Below, one piece after another: positions 25,821 to 35,785 of a stretch of 64,000 nt of DNA. The stretch comes from Thiogranum sp. (GTDB taxonomy: Bacteria; Pseudomonadota; Gammaproteobacteria; DSM-19610): assembly GCA_024102665.1 (NCBI GenBank), contig JAGFJP010000061.1, forward strand, positions 53,101-117,100. The letters run 5' to 3'. Made by a program: the position numbers and the translations under genes. The notes under the pieces were generated by a model, which did not search any database, was not told the DNA's origin, and worked only from the letters and a program-made list of their open reading frames with translations. How positions within the stretch are numbered: the stretch's first letter is position 1; every line of letters begins with the position of its first letter.

Positions 25821-27164
25821 ATGATTAGCGCTCCCGGGGTGGGTTCCGGACTAGACGTAAGCTCAATAGTTGAACGGTTGATGTCGATCGAGCGTCAGCC
25901 TCTCAATCGTCTGGAGAGCGATAAACAGGGCCTTGAAGCGCGGCTCAGCGCGTTCGGAAAACTGAAAAGCGCATTGTCCACATTCCAGACAACACTCGAT
26001 GACCTGAAGTCTCTCGACGCGTTTGAAGTATTCAAAGCCCAATCATCCGATGAAAGCGCATTTACCGCAACCGCCAGCAGCGAAGCGGCAACTGGGACGA
26101 ACGATATCCAGGTTGTCAGACTGGCTGAAGCCCACAAGGTTGGATCTGTTTCAATCGCCGACATAGATGCCACTACGCTCGGCGGAACCGGTGACGAAAT
26201 AAATTTCACAGTCAACGGTAACTCCTTCAGCGTCGCTGGTGGCGCTATGACACTTTCCCAGCTCCGTGACGCGATTAACGATGCTCCCGACAACACGGGG
26301 GTTTCGGCGACTATCATAAGTGAAAACAGTAGCAGTCATTACCTCGTATTGACGTCCAGAGAGACAGGCAACGCTAATGCGATTAGTCTCTCTTTTACGG
26401 GATCGCTCGGAACGGATCTTGGTCTGAGCGACATCAATAATCCGGCACAGCTGGATTCACAGCTCCTGATTGACGGGCTGTATGATGTTACACGATCAAG
26501 TAATACTATTGATGACGCAATCGCCGGCGTGACGCTGAATCTGCTTGCGGAAACGAACGGAAATGTGCAGCTCGACGTCAGTCGCGATATTGACTCTGTC
26601 AAAGAATCGGTGCAGTCATTTGTAGACGCTTTCAACGAGCTTAAGAAGACATTTGACAGTTTTTCAGGAGAAGGCAAGCAACTCGAAGCCGACAGCACCC
26701 TGCGCAGCATTGAGAACCAGATTCAGGGAGTGTTCAATACGCCCCCAAGTGGACTGAGCAGCAGTTTTAGCTACCTCTCCGAAATTGGTGTGTCATTCCA
26801 GCGGGATGGAACGATTGCGCTGGATAGCGTTGATCTTGAGTCGGCAATTGCCAGCGATTTTTCCGGTGTAGCGGAGCTGTTTGCCCATGACGATCAGGGT
26901 TATCTGTTCAGGGTCGATGCTTTGATCGATGGATTCGTCCAGGCTGATGGTCTAATTGATACTCGTGAAGATGGTTTGAACAGTCGATTAGATGTGACCG
27001 GGCAGCGAATTGCAGATATGGAATACCGCCTGGAACTGCGGGAACAAAGATTGCGCGACCAGTTTACCGCGCTGGACAGCTTGATGGGGCAGCTTCAGGG
27101 AACCAGCGACTTTCTGTCGCAGCAGTTGGCGGTTTTGCCGACTCTATCAAACCGTAATCGCTGA
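25821..27164 (+). CDS. fliD: Filament cap protein FliD (HAP2)
   Basis: FliD caps the filament and folds exported flagellin into place. The 447-residue product begins with APGVGSGLDVSSIVERLMSI, the FliD N-terminal signature, and ends with a coiled-coil C-terminal part (EYRLELREQRLRDQFTALDS and LMGQLQGTSDFLSQQLAVL). The length is normal for the family. The gene starts a sigma-54 unit with fliS and fliT. Confidence 0.96.
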   Translation: MISAPGVGSGLDVSSIVERLMSIERQPLNRLESDKQGLEARLSAFGKLKSALSTFQTTLDDLKSLDAFEVFKAQSSDESAFTATASSEAATGTNDIQVVRLAEAHKVGSVSIADIDATTLGGTGDEINFTVNGNSFSVAGGAMTLSQLRDAINDAPDNTGVSATIISENSSSHYLVLTSRETGNANAISLSFTGSLGTDLGLSDINNPAQLDSQLLIDGLYDVTRSSNTIDDAIAGVTLNLLAETNGNVQLDVSRDIDSVKESVQSFVDAFNELKKTFDSFSGEGKQLEADSTLRSIENQIQGVFNTPPSGLSSSFSYLSEIGVSFQRDGTIALDSVDLESAIASDFSGVAELFAHDDQGYLFRVDALIDGFVQADGLIDTREDGLNSRLDVTGQRIADMEYRLELREQRLRDQFTALDSLMGQLQGTSDFLSQQLAVLPTLSNRNR

Positions 27165-27214
27165 GCGATCTGGTTGGTCGGCAGTGGCGTACAAGTGTTA
27201 ACAAGGAGTATGTG

Positions 27215-27637
27215 ATGAGTTTTGCAGGTGTTCGGAATGCGTTGAATCAATATAACCAGCATGCCGTTCAGACCGGAATTGAATCGGCCGACCCGCATCG
27301 CTTGATTCAGATGCTTATGGAAGGAGCCCTTGGCAAGATTGCCGCCGCAAAGGGCTTCATGGGTCGCAAGGAAATTCTGCAGAAGGGCCGGCACATTGCG
27401 GACGCAATTTCGATCCTGGAGGGATTGAAAGCAGGTCTGGACAAGGAACAGGGCGGTGACATCGCGCAAAACCTTGAGGATCTGTATATCTACATGGAAC
27501 GTCGACTTATCGAGGCTAACAGGACAAACGATACTGCATTGCTGGATGAAGTGTCAGATCTTCTTAAGCAGATCAAGGAGGCCTGGGACGCGATCTCTGG
27601 AACCGCAAGGCCAAAACAAGGGCAGCCGGCGGCGTAA
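27215..27637 (+). CDS. fliS: Flagellin export chaperone FliS
   Basis: FliS binds the C-terminal end of flagellin and delivers it to FlhA. The 140-residue product shows the family pattern: NQYNQHAVQTGIESADPHRL near residues 10-29, LIQMLMEGALGKIAAAKGFM, and KAGLDKEQGGDIAQNLEDLY near residues 71-90. I chose ATG 27215 over GTG 27212 because AAGGAG lies six bases upstream. Thirty bases separate it from fliT. Confidence 0.95.
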   Translation: MSFAGVRNALNQYNQHAVQTGIESADPHRLIQMLMEGALGKIAAAKGFMGRKEILQKGRHIADAISILEGLKAGLDKEQGGDIAQNLEDLYIYMERRLIEANRTNDTALLDEVSDLLKQIKEAWDAISGTARPKQGQPAA

Positions 27638-27667
27638 GCCCAAAATCCCAATTAAGGAATAGCCGCG

Positions 27668-27985
27668 ATGGATCTGGAACGACTTGAACAGCTAGAACAG
27701 ATCGTTTTGTTGAGCAGAGAGATGCTGAAACATGCCGGGCAAAACGATTGGGCGCGCGTTGCGGAACTCGAGGCCGATCGCCGCAAGCTTGTCAATCAAT
27801 GTTTCCAGCAATTTACCCGATTGGAAGACACTTCGGACGTGGCGCCGACAATCCAGGAAATTCTGCATTTGAACCAGGAAGTCATGAAGCTGGGCGCAGT
27901 GCATCGGGAATCTGTCGGGGCTGATATGCATCGAGACAGCCTGGGTCGCACAGCGCGAGCTGCCTACCTGGGCTGCGCCCGTTAA
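27668..27985 (+). CDS. fliT: FliT-like export chaperone
   Basis: The 105-residue product is small, mostly alpha-helical and charged, as expected of FliT, which chaperones FliD and in enterics also binds a transcription regulator. Position after fliS is the strongest support. A helix near residues 4-30 (QIVLLSREMLKHAGQNDWARV) and LEADRRKLVNQCFQQF fit the family. Similarity is weak in general for FliT, so the name rests partly on context. Confidence 0.75.
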   Translation: MDLERLEQLEQIVLLSREMLKHAGQNDWARVAELEADRRKLVNQCFQQFTRLEDTSDVAPTIQEILHLNQEVMKLGAVHRESVGADMHRDSLGRTARAAYLGCAR

Positions 27986-28021
27986 CTCCTTAAAACGTCC
28001 GTAGCCTGGCCGCTATGCCAT

Positions 28022-28050
28022 CAGAATGAAGGCTGCGCATTTTCATTCTG
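28022..28050 (+). terminator. Nine-base-pair hairpin after the fliDST unit
   Basis: CAGAATGAA (28022-28030) is perfectly complementary to TTCATTCTG (28042-28050) around an eleven-base loop. It is placed 37 bases after the fliT stop. It lacks a strong T run, so termination is likely but unproven. Confidence 0.45.
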
Positions 28051-28186
28051 GAATTAGCAGGTTAGCGATGCCCGACCCTTCTTGACCGCGTCAACACCAA
28101 AAGCTTTTGCCAAGCTGCTCCTAAACTGTCTCACTATCAAGTGGTTAAACCAAACACTCGGCGTCACGCTCGCCCATGACAAAATT

Positions 28187-28215
28187 TTGACATTCTGCTT
28201 CAAGAGTGCTTAACT
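28187..28215 (+). promoter_or_regulatory. Possible sigma-70 promoter of fleQ
   Basis: A perfect TTGACA at 28187-28192 is followed seventeen bases later by TTAACT, a poor -10. It is the best candidate in the gap before fleQ. Transcription would start near 28222, about 57 bases before the start codon. Confidence 0.35.
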
Positions 28216-28278
28216 TCGCGGTAATAACACTTCCACTCGTTTCACGCGAAGCGAACGAACTGCCGCGGAACAAGGTCG

Positions 28279-29745
28279 ATGGGGGAAACTAAGGTGTCAA
28301 TCAGCGAGCCAAAGGTGCTTATCATAGAAGCCGACCAAGATCGCGGTCGCGAACTCGAATCGGTTTTGCGTTTTATCAACTATGAACCCGTTTCCACCGC
28401 TGACTGTGGTCGATGGAAGGATACTGTCATTGATTCGCAGGATTTTCTCGCTGTACTTGTAGGTGGCTGCAAGAATGACAAGGCACTGGAAAAGCTTCTG
28501 AAGGAAGTGCACGAGTTCGATGAGCACCTGCCGATTTTCCTGCTGACGGAAAAAAACCGTGAACCTACGGTCGCTATAGAGCCGAGTTCCTGCATTCTCG
28601 GGCGTGTCGAAATGCCAGCACATTACACCCAGCTGACCAGCGCGTTGCACCAGGCGGAAGTCTACAGAGAAACCCAGGCCGATGGGTCAAACCAGCGGCC
28701 GGTAGATCTTTTCCGGAGTCTGGTAGGGACCAGTCGCGCCGTGCAAGGGGTCCGCAAAATGATCCAACAGGTGGCGAACTCGGACGCGAACGTATTGATT
28801 CTTGGTGAGTCCGGAACCGGAAAAGAGGTCGTTGCCCGCAATCTGCATTATTATTCATCGCGCCGCGAAAGCGCATTCGTTCCTGTAAACTGCGGTGCGA
28901 TTCCCGGAGATCTGCTGGAATCGGAATTGTTCGGTCATGAAAAAGGCGCCTTCACAGGTGCCATCAGCGCGCGCCAGGGTCGGTTTGAGCTCGCCGAAGG
29001 CGGCACTCTTTTTCTTGATGAAATCGGGGATATGAGCCTCAACATGCAGGTCAAATTGCTGCGTGTTCTCCAGGAACGCAGCTTTGAACGTGTTGGAAGC
29101 AATAAAAGTATTCAGGCCGATGTCCGAATCATCGCCGCCACGCATCGTAACCTCGAAGAAGCGATTGTTGAGGGCAATTTCCGCGAAGATCTGTTCTATC
29201 GTTTGAACGTCTTCCCGATCGAAATGCCACCGTTGCGCGAGCGCGTCGAAGATATTCCTTTGCTCGTCAATGAATTGATAAGACGCATCGAGCATGAAAA
29301 GCGCGGTTCTGTGCGGTTGACCCAGGGAGCGATCCTTGCGCTCTGCCAGTACAATTGGCCCGGGAATGTCAGGGAACTCGCCAACCTCATCGAACGCCTG
29401 GCGATTTTGTTCCCCTTCGGTGTCGTCGACGTTAGCGATCTTCCGGAGAAATTCCAGACGGACGCGGTTCGGGCGGAAGCTTCCAACTTCAGCGATGAAA
29501 TGCTGCGGGCCCAGCCGCAGCCGGTACAGTACTCGCTGGATTCAGAACCGCGCCTGCCTCGCGGTGGACTGGACCTGAAAGAACACCTTAGCAGTCTCGA
29601 AATCGGTTTCATTAAACAGGCGCTTGATGACGCCAACGGTGTTGTTGCCCAGGCGGCTAAACGTCTTGGTATGCGCCGGACGACACTCGTCGAAAAACTC
29701 CGCAAATACGGGCTGCATCGGTCTGATAGTGCGCCGGGGGTTTGA
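28279..29745 (+). CDS. fleQ: Flagellar master regulator FleQ (FlrA), sigma-54 activator
   Basis: FleQ activates sigma-54 promoters of early flagellar genes and in Pseudomonas also responds to cyclic di-GMP. The 488-residue product has the divergent N-terminal FleQ receiver-like domain (about 10-130), a complete AAA+ domain (about 145-385) with Walker A GESGTGKE, the sigma-54 contact loop GAFTGA and Walker [12 protein letters not shown], and a C-terminal Fis-type helix-turn-helix (about 440-480, [20 protein letters not shown]). FleN, its usual antagonist, is at 50492. It stands before fleSR as in Pseudomonas. Confidence 0.95.
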   Translation: MGETKVSISEPKVLIIEADQDRGRELESVLRFINYEPVSTADCGRWKDTVIDSQDFLAVLVGGCKNDKALEKLLKEVHEFDEHLPIFLLTEKNREPTVAIEPSSCILGRVEMPAHYTQLTSALHQAEVYRETQADGSNQRPVDLFRSLVGTSRAVQGVRKMIQQVANSDANVLILGESGTGKEVVARNLHYYSSRRESAFVPVNCGAIPGDLLESELFGHEKGAFTGAISARQGRFELAEGGTLFLDEIGDMSLNMQVKLLRVLQERSFERVGSNKSIQADVRIIAATHRNLEEAIVEGNFREDLFYRLNVFPIEMPPLRERVEDIPLLVNELIRRIEHEKRGSVRLTQGAILALCQYNWPGNVRELANLIERLAILFPFGVVDVSDLPEKFQTDAVRAEASNFSDEMLRAQPQPVQYSLDSEPRLPRGGLDLKEHLSSLEIGFIKQALDDANGVVAQAAKRLGMRRTTLVEKLRKYGLHRSDSAPGV

Positions 29746-29799
29746 CGGATCTCTTTCGCTTCCTCCGTAACCGACTGATATATAATATTAAATTAATTT

Positions 29800-29815
29800 C
29801 GGCATGTTCTTTGCT
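29800..29815 (+). promoter_or_regulatory. Sigma-54 promoter of fleSR
   Basis: CGGCATG, four bases, TTGCT has GG (29801-29802) and GC (29813-29814) exactly ten bases apart, with two mismatches. An AT-rich tract at 29778-29799 precedes it and could help bending. Transcription would begin near 29826, upstream of the fleS ATG at 29871. FleQ is the expected activator. Confidence 0.83.
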
Positions 29816-29870
29816 GTAGACACCGTGGACGTCAAAGCACGGTTAATCAGCATCAGGAGCAGGCCCGTTC

Positions 29871-30806
29871 ATGAACCACCCGGTTGCCGCCAAGCAACAA
29901 CTGAAAGACGCGTTTGAACTGTTTAACCAGGTCTCGGAACAGCTGACCGGGTCTTATGCAGTCCTGCAGCGACAGGTAGTTTCCCTTGAACAGAAATTGA
30001 CCGCCTCGGTTGCAGAGCGTTCGCGTTTGCTTGACGAAATGCGAACACTCCACCAGGAGATTGGCCGAACTCAACGTCTTTCCTCGATGGGCGAAATGAC
30101 TGCGCGTCTCGCACATCAGATTCGTACACCGCTGGCAACCGCCTTACTGTATGCCTCCCAGCTCAAACAGCCGAACTTGCGCAGAGATCAGCACGATTGC
30201 TTTGTCGATCGTTTGCTGGTTGGGCTTCGGCATCTCGATCACATGGTCAATGACATGCTGGTTTTCGCTCGCGGCGGGCAGGTCGGCAGGGAAACGGTGT
30301 CAATACGCGATCTCCTGGAACAGGTGCGAAAATCGCTGTTACCGCAACTCCAGGAGCGGAATGCCTGGTGGGAAGTGAATGCAAGCAGCGAAGATCTGTT
30401 CGTGCGCGGACAACGCGAAGTGCTCGCCGGCGCGCTATCCAACCTGGCAACCAACGCACTCGATTCCTGCGGCGAAGGCGCACAGCTTAAATGGCAGATC
30501 GGATCGGCGGGCGCCGAGATTCACCTGGCGCTCCAGGACAATGGTCCGGGTGTACCGAAAGAGATTCGTGAACAGATCTTCGAACCGTTTTTTACCACGC
30601 GCTCTAATGGAACCGGTCTGGGGCTGGCTGTGGTTCGCGCGGTAATTGACGCTCATCATGGTTGCATCGCAGTGGATGCCGGCTGCCAGCAGGGCGCGCG
30701 GTTCGTGGTGCAATTGCCCGTTTTCGATGTGCATCAGCACCTTCCTAGCGAGATGGTGCACAGGAAAAACAGCGTAGAAAGAGTCGATGTGAGGTGCCCG
30801 GAATGA
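29871..30806 (+). CDS. fleS: Flagellar sensor histidine kinase FleS (FlrB)
   Basis: FleS phosphorylates FleR once part of the basal body is built. The 311-residue soluble protein has an N-terminal coiled-coil-like stretch, a DHp motif with phosphoacceptor His82 ([15 protein letters not shown]), and an ATPase domain with N box ([11 protein letters not shown]), G1 (LQDNGPGVP) and G2 ([12 protein letters not shown]). No membrane segment is seen. It is shorter than Pseudomonas FleS and shows no clear PAS domain. Its end overlaps the fleR start as ATGA. Confidence 0.92.
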   Translation: MNHPVAAKQQLKDAFELFNQVSEQLTGSYAVLQRQVVSLEQKLTASVAERSRLLDEMRTLHQEIGRTQRLSSMGEMTARLAHQIRTPLATALLYASQLKQPNLRRDQHDCFVDRLLVGLRHLDHMVNDMLVFARGGQVGRETVSIRDLLEQVRKSLLPQLQERNAWWEVNASSEDLFVRGQREVLAGALSNLATNALDSCGEGAQLKWQIGSAGAEIHLALQDNGPGVPKEIREQIFEPFFTTRSNGTGLGLAVVRAVIDAHHGCIAVDAGCQQGARFVVQLPVFDVHQHLPSEMVHRKNSVERVDVRCPE

Positions 30807-32149
30807 GTCAGGCTACGGTGTTGGTCGTTGAAGATGACTCGGCGTTGCGAGACGCATTGTGCGCAACCATAGAACTGGCCGGATACGGAGTCGAATCGGC
30901 CAATGACGGTATGGAAGCTCTGCGCATGATCGAAGACCAGCCGTTTCAGCTGGTGGTAAGCGATGTTCAGATGAAAGGAATGGATGGCCATCTGCTCTTG
31001 CAGAAACTGAAAGCGAGTGGTCCGGAACTTCCGGTTGTGCTCATGACGGCATACGGGACCATTCAGAACGCGGTGGAAGCGATGCGTGCCGGAGCGGTGG
31101 ATTATCTGGTAAAACCCTTCGATGCCGGAATTCTCGTGGAGATGATCAAACGTTACATACCTGATGTTGGCGATAATGCCGGTTTTGTGGCCGAAGATCC
31201 GGCAACGCGCAAGCTGACAACGCTCGTTAAGCGGGTCGCGGCCACAGACGCAACGGTCATGATCAGCGGCGAGTCTGGCGCAGGCAAGGAAGTGTTTGCA
31301 CAGATGATTCACGGCAACTCCGTGCGCCGGGAAGGGCCGTTTGTCGCGATAAACTGTGCGGCGATCCCCGAAAATATGCTGGAAGCATCGCTGTTCGGGT
31401 ATGAGAAAGGCGCATTCACCGGCGCCTACCAGGCGCGTGCCGGTAAATTCGAGCAGGCCCAGGGTGGAACATTGCTCCTTGACGAAATATCGGAAATGGA
31501 TCTCGGACTGCAGGCGAAACTGTTAAGGGTGCTGCAGGAACGCGAGGTCGAGCGCCTCGGAGGGCGCGAAGCGATCGATCTGGATGTCCGCGTGCTGGCG
31601 ACGACAAACCGCAATATGCGCGAAGAGGTTGCCGCCGGTCGTTTCCGCGAGGATCTGTTCTATCGTCTTAACGTGTTTCCCCTGCATGTGCCACCGTTGC
31701 GCGATCGTCCGGCCGATATCCTTCCGCTCGCGACCAGGCTGATCCGCAGATATTGCCCGGAGGGACGCTGCATGCCGCGCCTTACGAGCAAAGCGCAGCG
31801 GGCGCTCCTGGCTCACCACTGGCCGGGTAACGTTCGGGAGCTGGATAACGTCATCCAGCGCGCTCTCATTCTGCTGTGTGGGGATGAAATCGAGGTAGAG
31901 GACCTTTGTTTCGAGTTCGATGCGCCACAGGTCGCGGCCGGTTTGCCGGAAGCGCAGGCAAGCGAGTTGCCTCAACCAGAAAGGCTCGGCGACGATCTGA
32001 AAAATCGCGAATTCGAGTTGATTCTGGACGCGCTTCGAACGGATAACGGCTGCCGCAAGACAGCCGCAGAACGTCTGGGCATCAGTCCGCGCACTTTGCG
32101 TTACAAGTTAGCGCGCATGCGTGAACAAGGCATAGCAATTCCGGACTAG
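30803..32149 (+). CDS. fleR: Flagellar response regulator FleR (FlrC), sigma-54 activator
   Basis: FleR activates mid-level flagellar promoters with sigma-54. The 448-residue product has a receiver domain with Asp54 in SDVQMKGMDG, an AAA+ domain with GESGAGKEVF, GAFTGA and LLLDEISEMD, and a C-terminal Fis-type helix-turn-helix (KTAAERLGISPRTLRYKLAR). ATG 30803 with GAGG upstream is preferred over GTG 30794. Twelve bases separate it from fliE, which suggests readthrough into fliE-K. Confidence 0.94.
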   Translation: MSQATVLVVEDDSALRDALCATIELAGYGVESANDGMEALRMIEDQPFQLVVSDVQMKGMDGHLLLQKLKASGPELPVVLMTAYGTIQNAVEAMRAGAVDYLVKPFDAGILVEMIKRYIPDVGDNAGFVAEDPATRKLTTLVKRVAATDATVMISGESGAGKEVFAQMIHGNSVRREGPFVAINCAAIPENMLEASLFGYEKGAFTGAYQARAGKFEQAQGGTLLLDEISEMDLGLQAKLLRVLQEREVERLGGREAIDLDVRVLATTNRNMREEVAAGRFREDLFYRLNVFPLHVPPLRDRPADILPLATRLIRRYCPEGRCMPRLTSKAQRALLAHHWPGNVRELDNVIQRALILLCGDEIEVEDLCFEFDAPQVAAGLPEAQASELPQPERLGDDLKNREFELILDALRTDNGCRKTAAERLGISPRTLRYKLARMREQGIAIPD

Positions 32150-32161
32150 GGAGGACTTTCG

Positions 32162-32488
32162 ATGAGCAGCATAAGTAACGTAGATCAAGTGTTGGCGGAA
32201 ATGAGGCGGATTGCAGCAGCGGCACAAAGTTCTCCTGTCGAAACCGCGAAAACCACGGCCACCGGGGCCGACTTTTCAACCCTGCTGAAGCAGTCGGTCG
32301 AGCAAGTCAACAGTATTCAGCAGACCGCCGGAAAACTTTCAACGGCTTTCAGTGCCGGGGATCCGAATGTCGACGTGACGGAAGTAATGGTTGCATTGCA
32401 GAAAGCCGGCGTCGCGTTTCAGGCCATGGCAGAGGTGCGCAATCGTCTGGTAACCGCGTACCAGGAAATCATGAGCATGCAGGTTTAA
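32162..32488 (+). CDS. fliE: MS-ring/rod junction protein FliE
   Basis: FliE joins the MS ring to the rod and is needed for export of rod proteins. The 108-residue product shows the family C-terminus: VDVTEVMVALQKAGVAFQA and MAEVRNRLVTAYQEIMSMQV, forming the axial helices. GGAGG at 32151-32155 precedes the ATG. It is first in fliEFGHIJK. Confidence 0.95.
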   Translation: MSSISNVDQVLAEMRRIAAAAQSSPVETAKTTATGADFSTLLKQSVEQVNSIQQTAGKLSTAFSAGDPNVDVTEVMVALQKAGVAFQAMAEVRNRLVTAYQEIMSMQV

Positions 32489-32513
32489 TCAGAATCAGGA
32501 ATAGAACAGAACA

Positions 32514-34163
32514 ATGGCACTGGTAAAAACAGAAACAGTTGAGGGCTTTCAGCGGTTGCCGGCGTTGCGGCAAGTCGGGCTCATGATCGGATTGGCGGCC
32601 AGCGTGGCACTGGGCGTTGCTGTTGTGCTGTGGTCGCAGAAACCTAACTACACGGTACTCTACGCCAATCTGGCCAGCAAGGATGCGGGAGAGGTCGTCG
32701 ATGCACTGCAGAAATCGGGGATCGCATTCGAGGTAGATCAGCAAACCGGTGCGGTGATGGTGGCCAGTAACCAGTTGCACAAGGCGCGTATGCAGCTGGC
32801 ACAGGACGGCTTGCCACAGGGTGGTTCCATCGGATTCGAGATTCTCCAGCAAGATCAAGGATTCGGTACCAGCCAGTCGATGGAGACTGCACGTTTTCAG
32901 CGAGCCCTCGAGGGAGAGCTAGCGCGAACGATCGCAACATTGCGCAATGTCGAAGCGGCACGGGTGCATCTGGCGATTCCGAAGCGGTCGGTATTTCTCC
33001 GGGATCGTGCTGAACCCACCGCGTCGGTGATGGTGAACCTGTACTCCGGACGCTCGCTGGACGACGAGCAGATCGCCGCGATCGTGCACCTGGTTTCATC
33101 AAGCGTTCCGCATCTGGAACCGCAGAGCGTTACGGTTGTGGATCAGCGCGGCAACTTGCTGAGTAGCGGTGCAACTGACAACACCATGGCGCCGAGTTCC
33201 AGCCAGTTTTCATACACGCGCAAGCTCGAGCTGACCTACTCTGACCGTATCCGGAATTTGCTGGAGCCTATTGTGGGAACCGGCCGGGTACGGGCAACGG
33301 TCAACGCCGATCTGGACTTTACCGTCACAGAAAGAACGCAGGAGACCTACAACCCGGATCTGCCTTCTTTGCGCAGTGAACAGGTCAGCGAGGACCAGTC
33401 CGCAAACGCCGGCGGCGCATCGGGTGTGCCGGGTGCGCTATCGAACCAGCCTCCGGGAAGTGGTGTGCTGAGAGATGCCAACGCGACGGTCGCGGGCGTA
33501 AATGATGCGAGCCAGGCTGTTAACAGCAACAGCAGCAAGCGCACGATAAGGAACTATGAACTCGACAAGACAATCAGTCATACCAAGTTGTCCAGCGGCG
33601 GAATTCGTCGTCTTTCAATTGCTGTTGTCATTGATGACAAACAGGAGATCGATGGTAACGACACAATTGTCAGCAAACCCTGGTCCGACCAGGAACTGAG
33701 CCGCTTCACCTCGCTGGTGAAAGAAGCCGTCGGATTCAATGTTCAACGCGGCGACTCGGTAAATGTCATGAACTCATCATTTGTCCCGGTGCCGGAACCC
33801 GAAGCGGTACCGGAACCCTCACTCATGGAGCAGCCATGGATCTGGGATCTGGCCAAGCAGGCGGTGGGCGCACTCGGGTTCCTGCTGGTCGTGTTTGTGG
33901 TGCTGAAACCGGTTATGCGCAGCCTGGCGGAAAAGGGCGTACGTACGATGCCGTCCACTGCGCTGGCGACCGCGGGAGGAGGGGCGGCCAGCGCAGGCGG
34001 AGAAGACCAGCTCAGCTTGTCCGGGGCCAACGCGCAACGGGCGCAACTCGAGGGGCCGAGGCGGGGCTACGAGCAGCAGCTTGAAACCGCGAGAGCTGTT
34101 GTTGCCGAAGATCCAAAACGTGTGGCTCAGGTAGTCAAGAACTGGGTGGCAGAAGATGGCTGA
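32514..34163 (+). CDS. fliF: MS-ring protein FliF
   Basis: FliF forms the membrane MS ring at the base of the motor. The 549-residue product has a first membrane segment near residues 20-45 (VGLMIGLAASVALGVAVVLW), ring-building motifs with NYTVLYANLASKDAG, a conserved periplasmic part (SVTVVDQRGNLLS), and a second membrane segment near residues 445-465 (GALGFLLVVFVVLKPV). The cytoplasmic tail that binds FliG follows and the gene end overlaps fliG by eight bases. Confidence 0.96.
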   Translation: MALVKTETVEGFQRLPALRQVGLMIGLAASVALGVAVVLWSQKPNYTVLYANLASKDAGEVVDALQKSGIAFEVDQQTGAVMVASNQLHKARMQLAQDGLPQGGSIGFEILQQDQGFGTSQSMETARFQRALEGELARTIATLRNVEAARVHLAIPKRSVFLRDRAEPTASVMVNLYSGRSLDDEQIAAIVHLVSSSVPHLEPQSVTVVDQRGNLLSSGATDNTMAPSSSQFSYTRKLELTYSDRIRNLLEPIVGTGRVRATVNADLDFTVTERTQETYNPDLPSLRSEQVSEDQSANAGGASGVPGALSNQPPGSGVLRDANATVAGVNDASQAVNSNSSKRTIRNYELDKTISHTKLSSGGIRRLSIAVVIDDKQEIDGNDTIVSKPWSDQELSRFTSLVKEAVGFNVQRGDSVNVMNSSFVPVPEPEAVPEPSLMEQPWIWDLAKQAVGALGFLLVVFVVLKPVMRSLAEKGVRTMPSTALATAGGGAASAGGEDQLSLSGANAQRAQLEGPRRGYEQQLETARAVVAEDPKRVAQVVKNWVAEDG

Positions 34164-35166
34164 GAGCAAACCAAAACTTAATGGCACTGAACGCGCCGCG
34201 GTTCTGTTGCTGACGCTGGGAGAAGCCAGTGCAGCAGAAGTCCTGAAACACATGGGGCCCAAGGAGGTGCAGAAGGTCGGGTCGGCGATGGCCGGTATGC
34301 ACAATGTCCCGCGCGAAAAAGTCATGCATGTGCTGGAAGGTTTTACCGAGACCGTGCAGGAACAGACCGCTCTGGGCGTTGGTTCGGAAGATTATATTCG
34401 CACCGTCATGATAGAGGCCCTGGGAGAAGACAAGGCCAAGGGACTGATGGATCGCATTCTGCTGGGCAGCAGTACCAAGGGGCTGGAAGCACTCAAATGG
34501 ATGGACGCCCGTGCTGTCGCGGAACTGATCAGGCTGGAACATCCGCAGATTCAGGCCATCGTGCTTTCGTACCTGGACAACGACCACGCAGCGGACGTCA
34601 TCAAGTTCTTCCCGGAGCGCACCCGTCATGATGTGCTGCTGCGGATCGCGACGATGGACGGTATCCAGCCGTCGGCCTTGCAGGAACTCGACGAAATCCT
34701 GGAAAAGCAGTTTTCGGGCAATCAGAACGTGCAGTCATCCAATGTCGGCGGAGTAAAGTTTGCGGCCGATATTCTGAATTTCGTCGACAGCACGATCGAA
34801 GGCGAAATCATGGAGGCGATCAAGGACGCCGATGCCGAGCTCGGGCAACAGATCCAGGATCTTATGTTTGTGTTCGACAATCTTATTGATGTGGATGACC
34901 GCGGCATACAGGCGCTGTTGCGGGAGGTCTCCTCGGAAACCCTGATTCTGGCGCTTAAGGGCGCCGATGAAGGAATGAAGGAAAAGATCTTCAGCAACAT
35001 GTCGAAGCGCGCCGCTGAAATGATGCGTGACGATCTTGAAAACAAGGGTCCGGTCCGTCTGAGCGAAGTGGAAAGTGCGCAGAAGGAAATACTGGCCATC
35101 GCACGGCGGATGGCCGATTCCGGAGAACTGGTGCTTGGTGGCAAGGGAGCGGAACAGTTTGTCTAA
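34156..35166 (+). CDS. fliG: Flagellar switch protein FliG
   Basis: FliG is the rotor protein that interacts with the stator and with FliM. The 336-residue product has KLNGTERAAVLLLTLGEASA at its N-terminus, the central EHPQ motif region (IRLEHPQIQAIVLSYL) near residues 118-133, and the C-terminal torque helix with VDDRGIQALLREVSSETL and ALKGADEGMKEKIFSNMSKR. Length and motifs are normal. Confidence 0.97.
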   Translation: MAESKPKLNGTERAAVLLLTLGEASAAEVLKHMGPKEVQKVGSAMAGMHNVPREKVMHVLEGFTETVQEQTALGVGSEDYIRTVMIEALGEDKAKGLMDRILLGSSTKGLEALKWMDARAVAELIRLEHPQIQAIVLSYLDNDHAADVIKFFPERTRHDVLLRIATMDGIQPSALQELDEILEKQFSGNQNVQSSNVGGVKFAADILNFVDSTIEGEIMEAIKDADAELGQQIQDLMFVFDNLIDVDDRGIQALLREVSSETLILALKGADEGMKEKIFSNMSKRAAEMMRDDLENKGPVRLSEVESAQKEILAIARRMADSGELVLGGKGAEQFV

Positions 35167-35785
35167 AGTCATCCGCAGCGAGGACGCAGCCGGGTGCCAG
35201 ACCTGGAACGTGCCGGATATGCAGTCCGGGAACAGCGGCATTGCGCGACCTATGACCGCGCGGCAGGTCGAGGAAATCCAGGTACAGGCGCGGCAGGAAG
35301 GCTTTCAGCAGGGATTAAAGGAAGGCCGCGACACAGGACGCAAGGAGTTCACAGCCAGAATCGCTTGCCTCGAACAGCTGATCCAGTCGCTCGATGAACC
35401 GTTCGTATCCCTCGACCAGGAGATCGAGGAACAGCTGACCCAGCTGGCGATGCTCGTCGCGCGTCAGTTAGTGAGACGCGAGTTGCAGATCGATCCTGGT
35501 CAGGTGATCGGTGTCGTGCGCGAAGCGCTTGCCGCTCTGCCGCTGGCGGCGCGAAACGTCCGGATCGCCGTTCACCCCGAGGACGCCGCACTGATACGTG
35601 ACGCCTTGTCGTTGCGGGAAGGAAACCACGAGATACGGATCGTAGAGGACCCGGTGCAAGGGCGGGGCGGGTGCCGGGTTCTGACGCAGAACTCCCAGAT
35701 CGACGCCACAGTCGAATCGCGGCTCAACGCGGTGATTGCGAACGTGCTGGGCGGACAGCGAAGTTCGGATATCCGGGACGAATGA
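35159..35785 (+). CDS. fliH: Flagellar export ATPase regulator FliH
   Basis: FliH forms a stalk that links the ATPase FliI to the C ring. With the TTG at 35159 the product is 208 residues, has a Gln/Glu-rich helix ([20 protein letters not shown]) near residues 40-60, and a C-terminal V-ATPase E-like domain ([20 protein letters not shown]). GGAG at 35146-35149 supports this start. The frame is open further upstream into fliG, but that would overlap most of the fliG end. It overlaps both neighbours slightly. Confidence 0.92.
   Translation: MSKVIRSEDAAGCQTWNVPDMQSGNSGIARPMTARQVEEIQVQARQEGFQQGLKEGRDTGRKEFTARIACLEQLIQSLDEPFVSLDQEIEEQLTQLAMLVARQLVRRELQIDPGQVIGVVREALAALPLAARNVRIAVHPEDAALIRDALSLREGNHEIRIVEDPVQGRGGCRVLTQNSQIDATVESRLNAVIANVLGGQRSSDIRDE

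Larger units (their letters stand above)
27986..28278 (+). other. Intergenic region upstream of fleQ
   Basis: This 293-base gap holds no convincing gene. It contains a perfect nine-base-pair inverted repeat at 28022-28050 and a possible sigma-70 -35 element TTGACA at 28187-28192 with a weak TTAACT seventeen bases later (28210-28215). No sigma-54 site was found, as expected for a top-level regulator gene. Confidence 0.55.
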
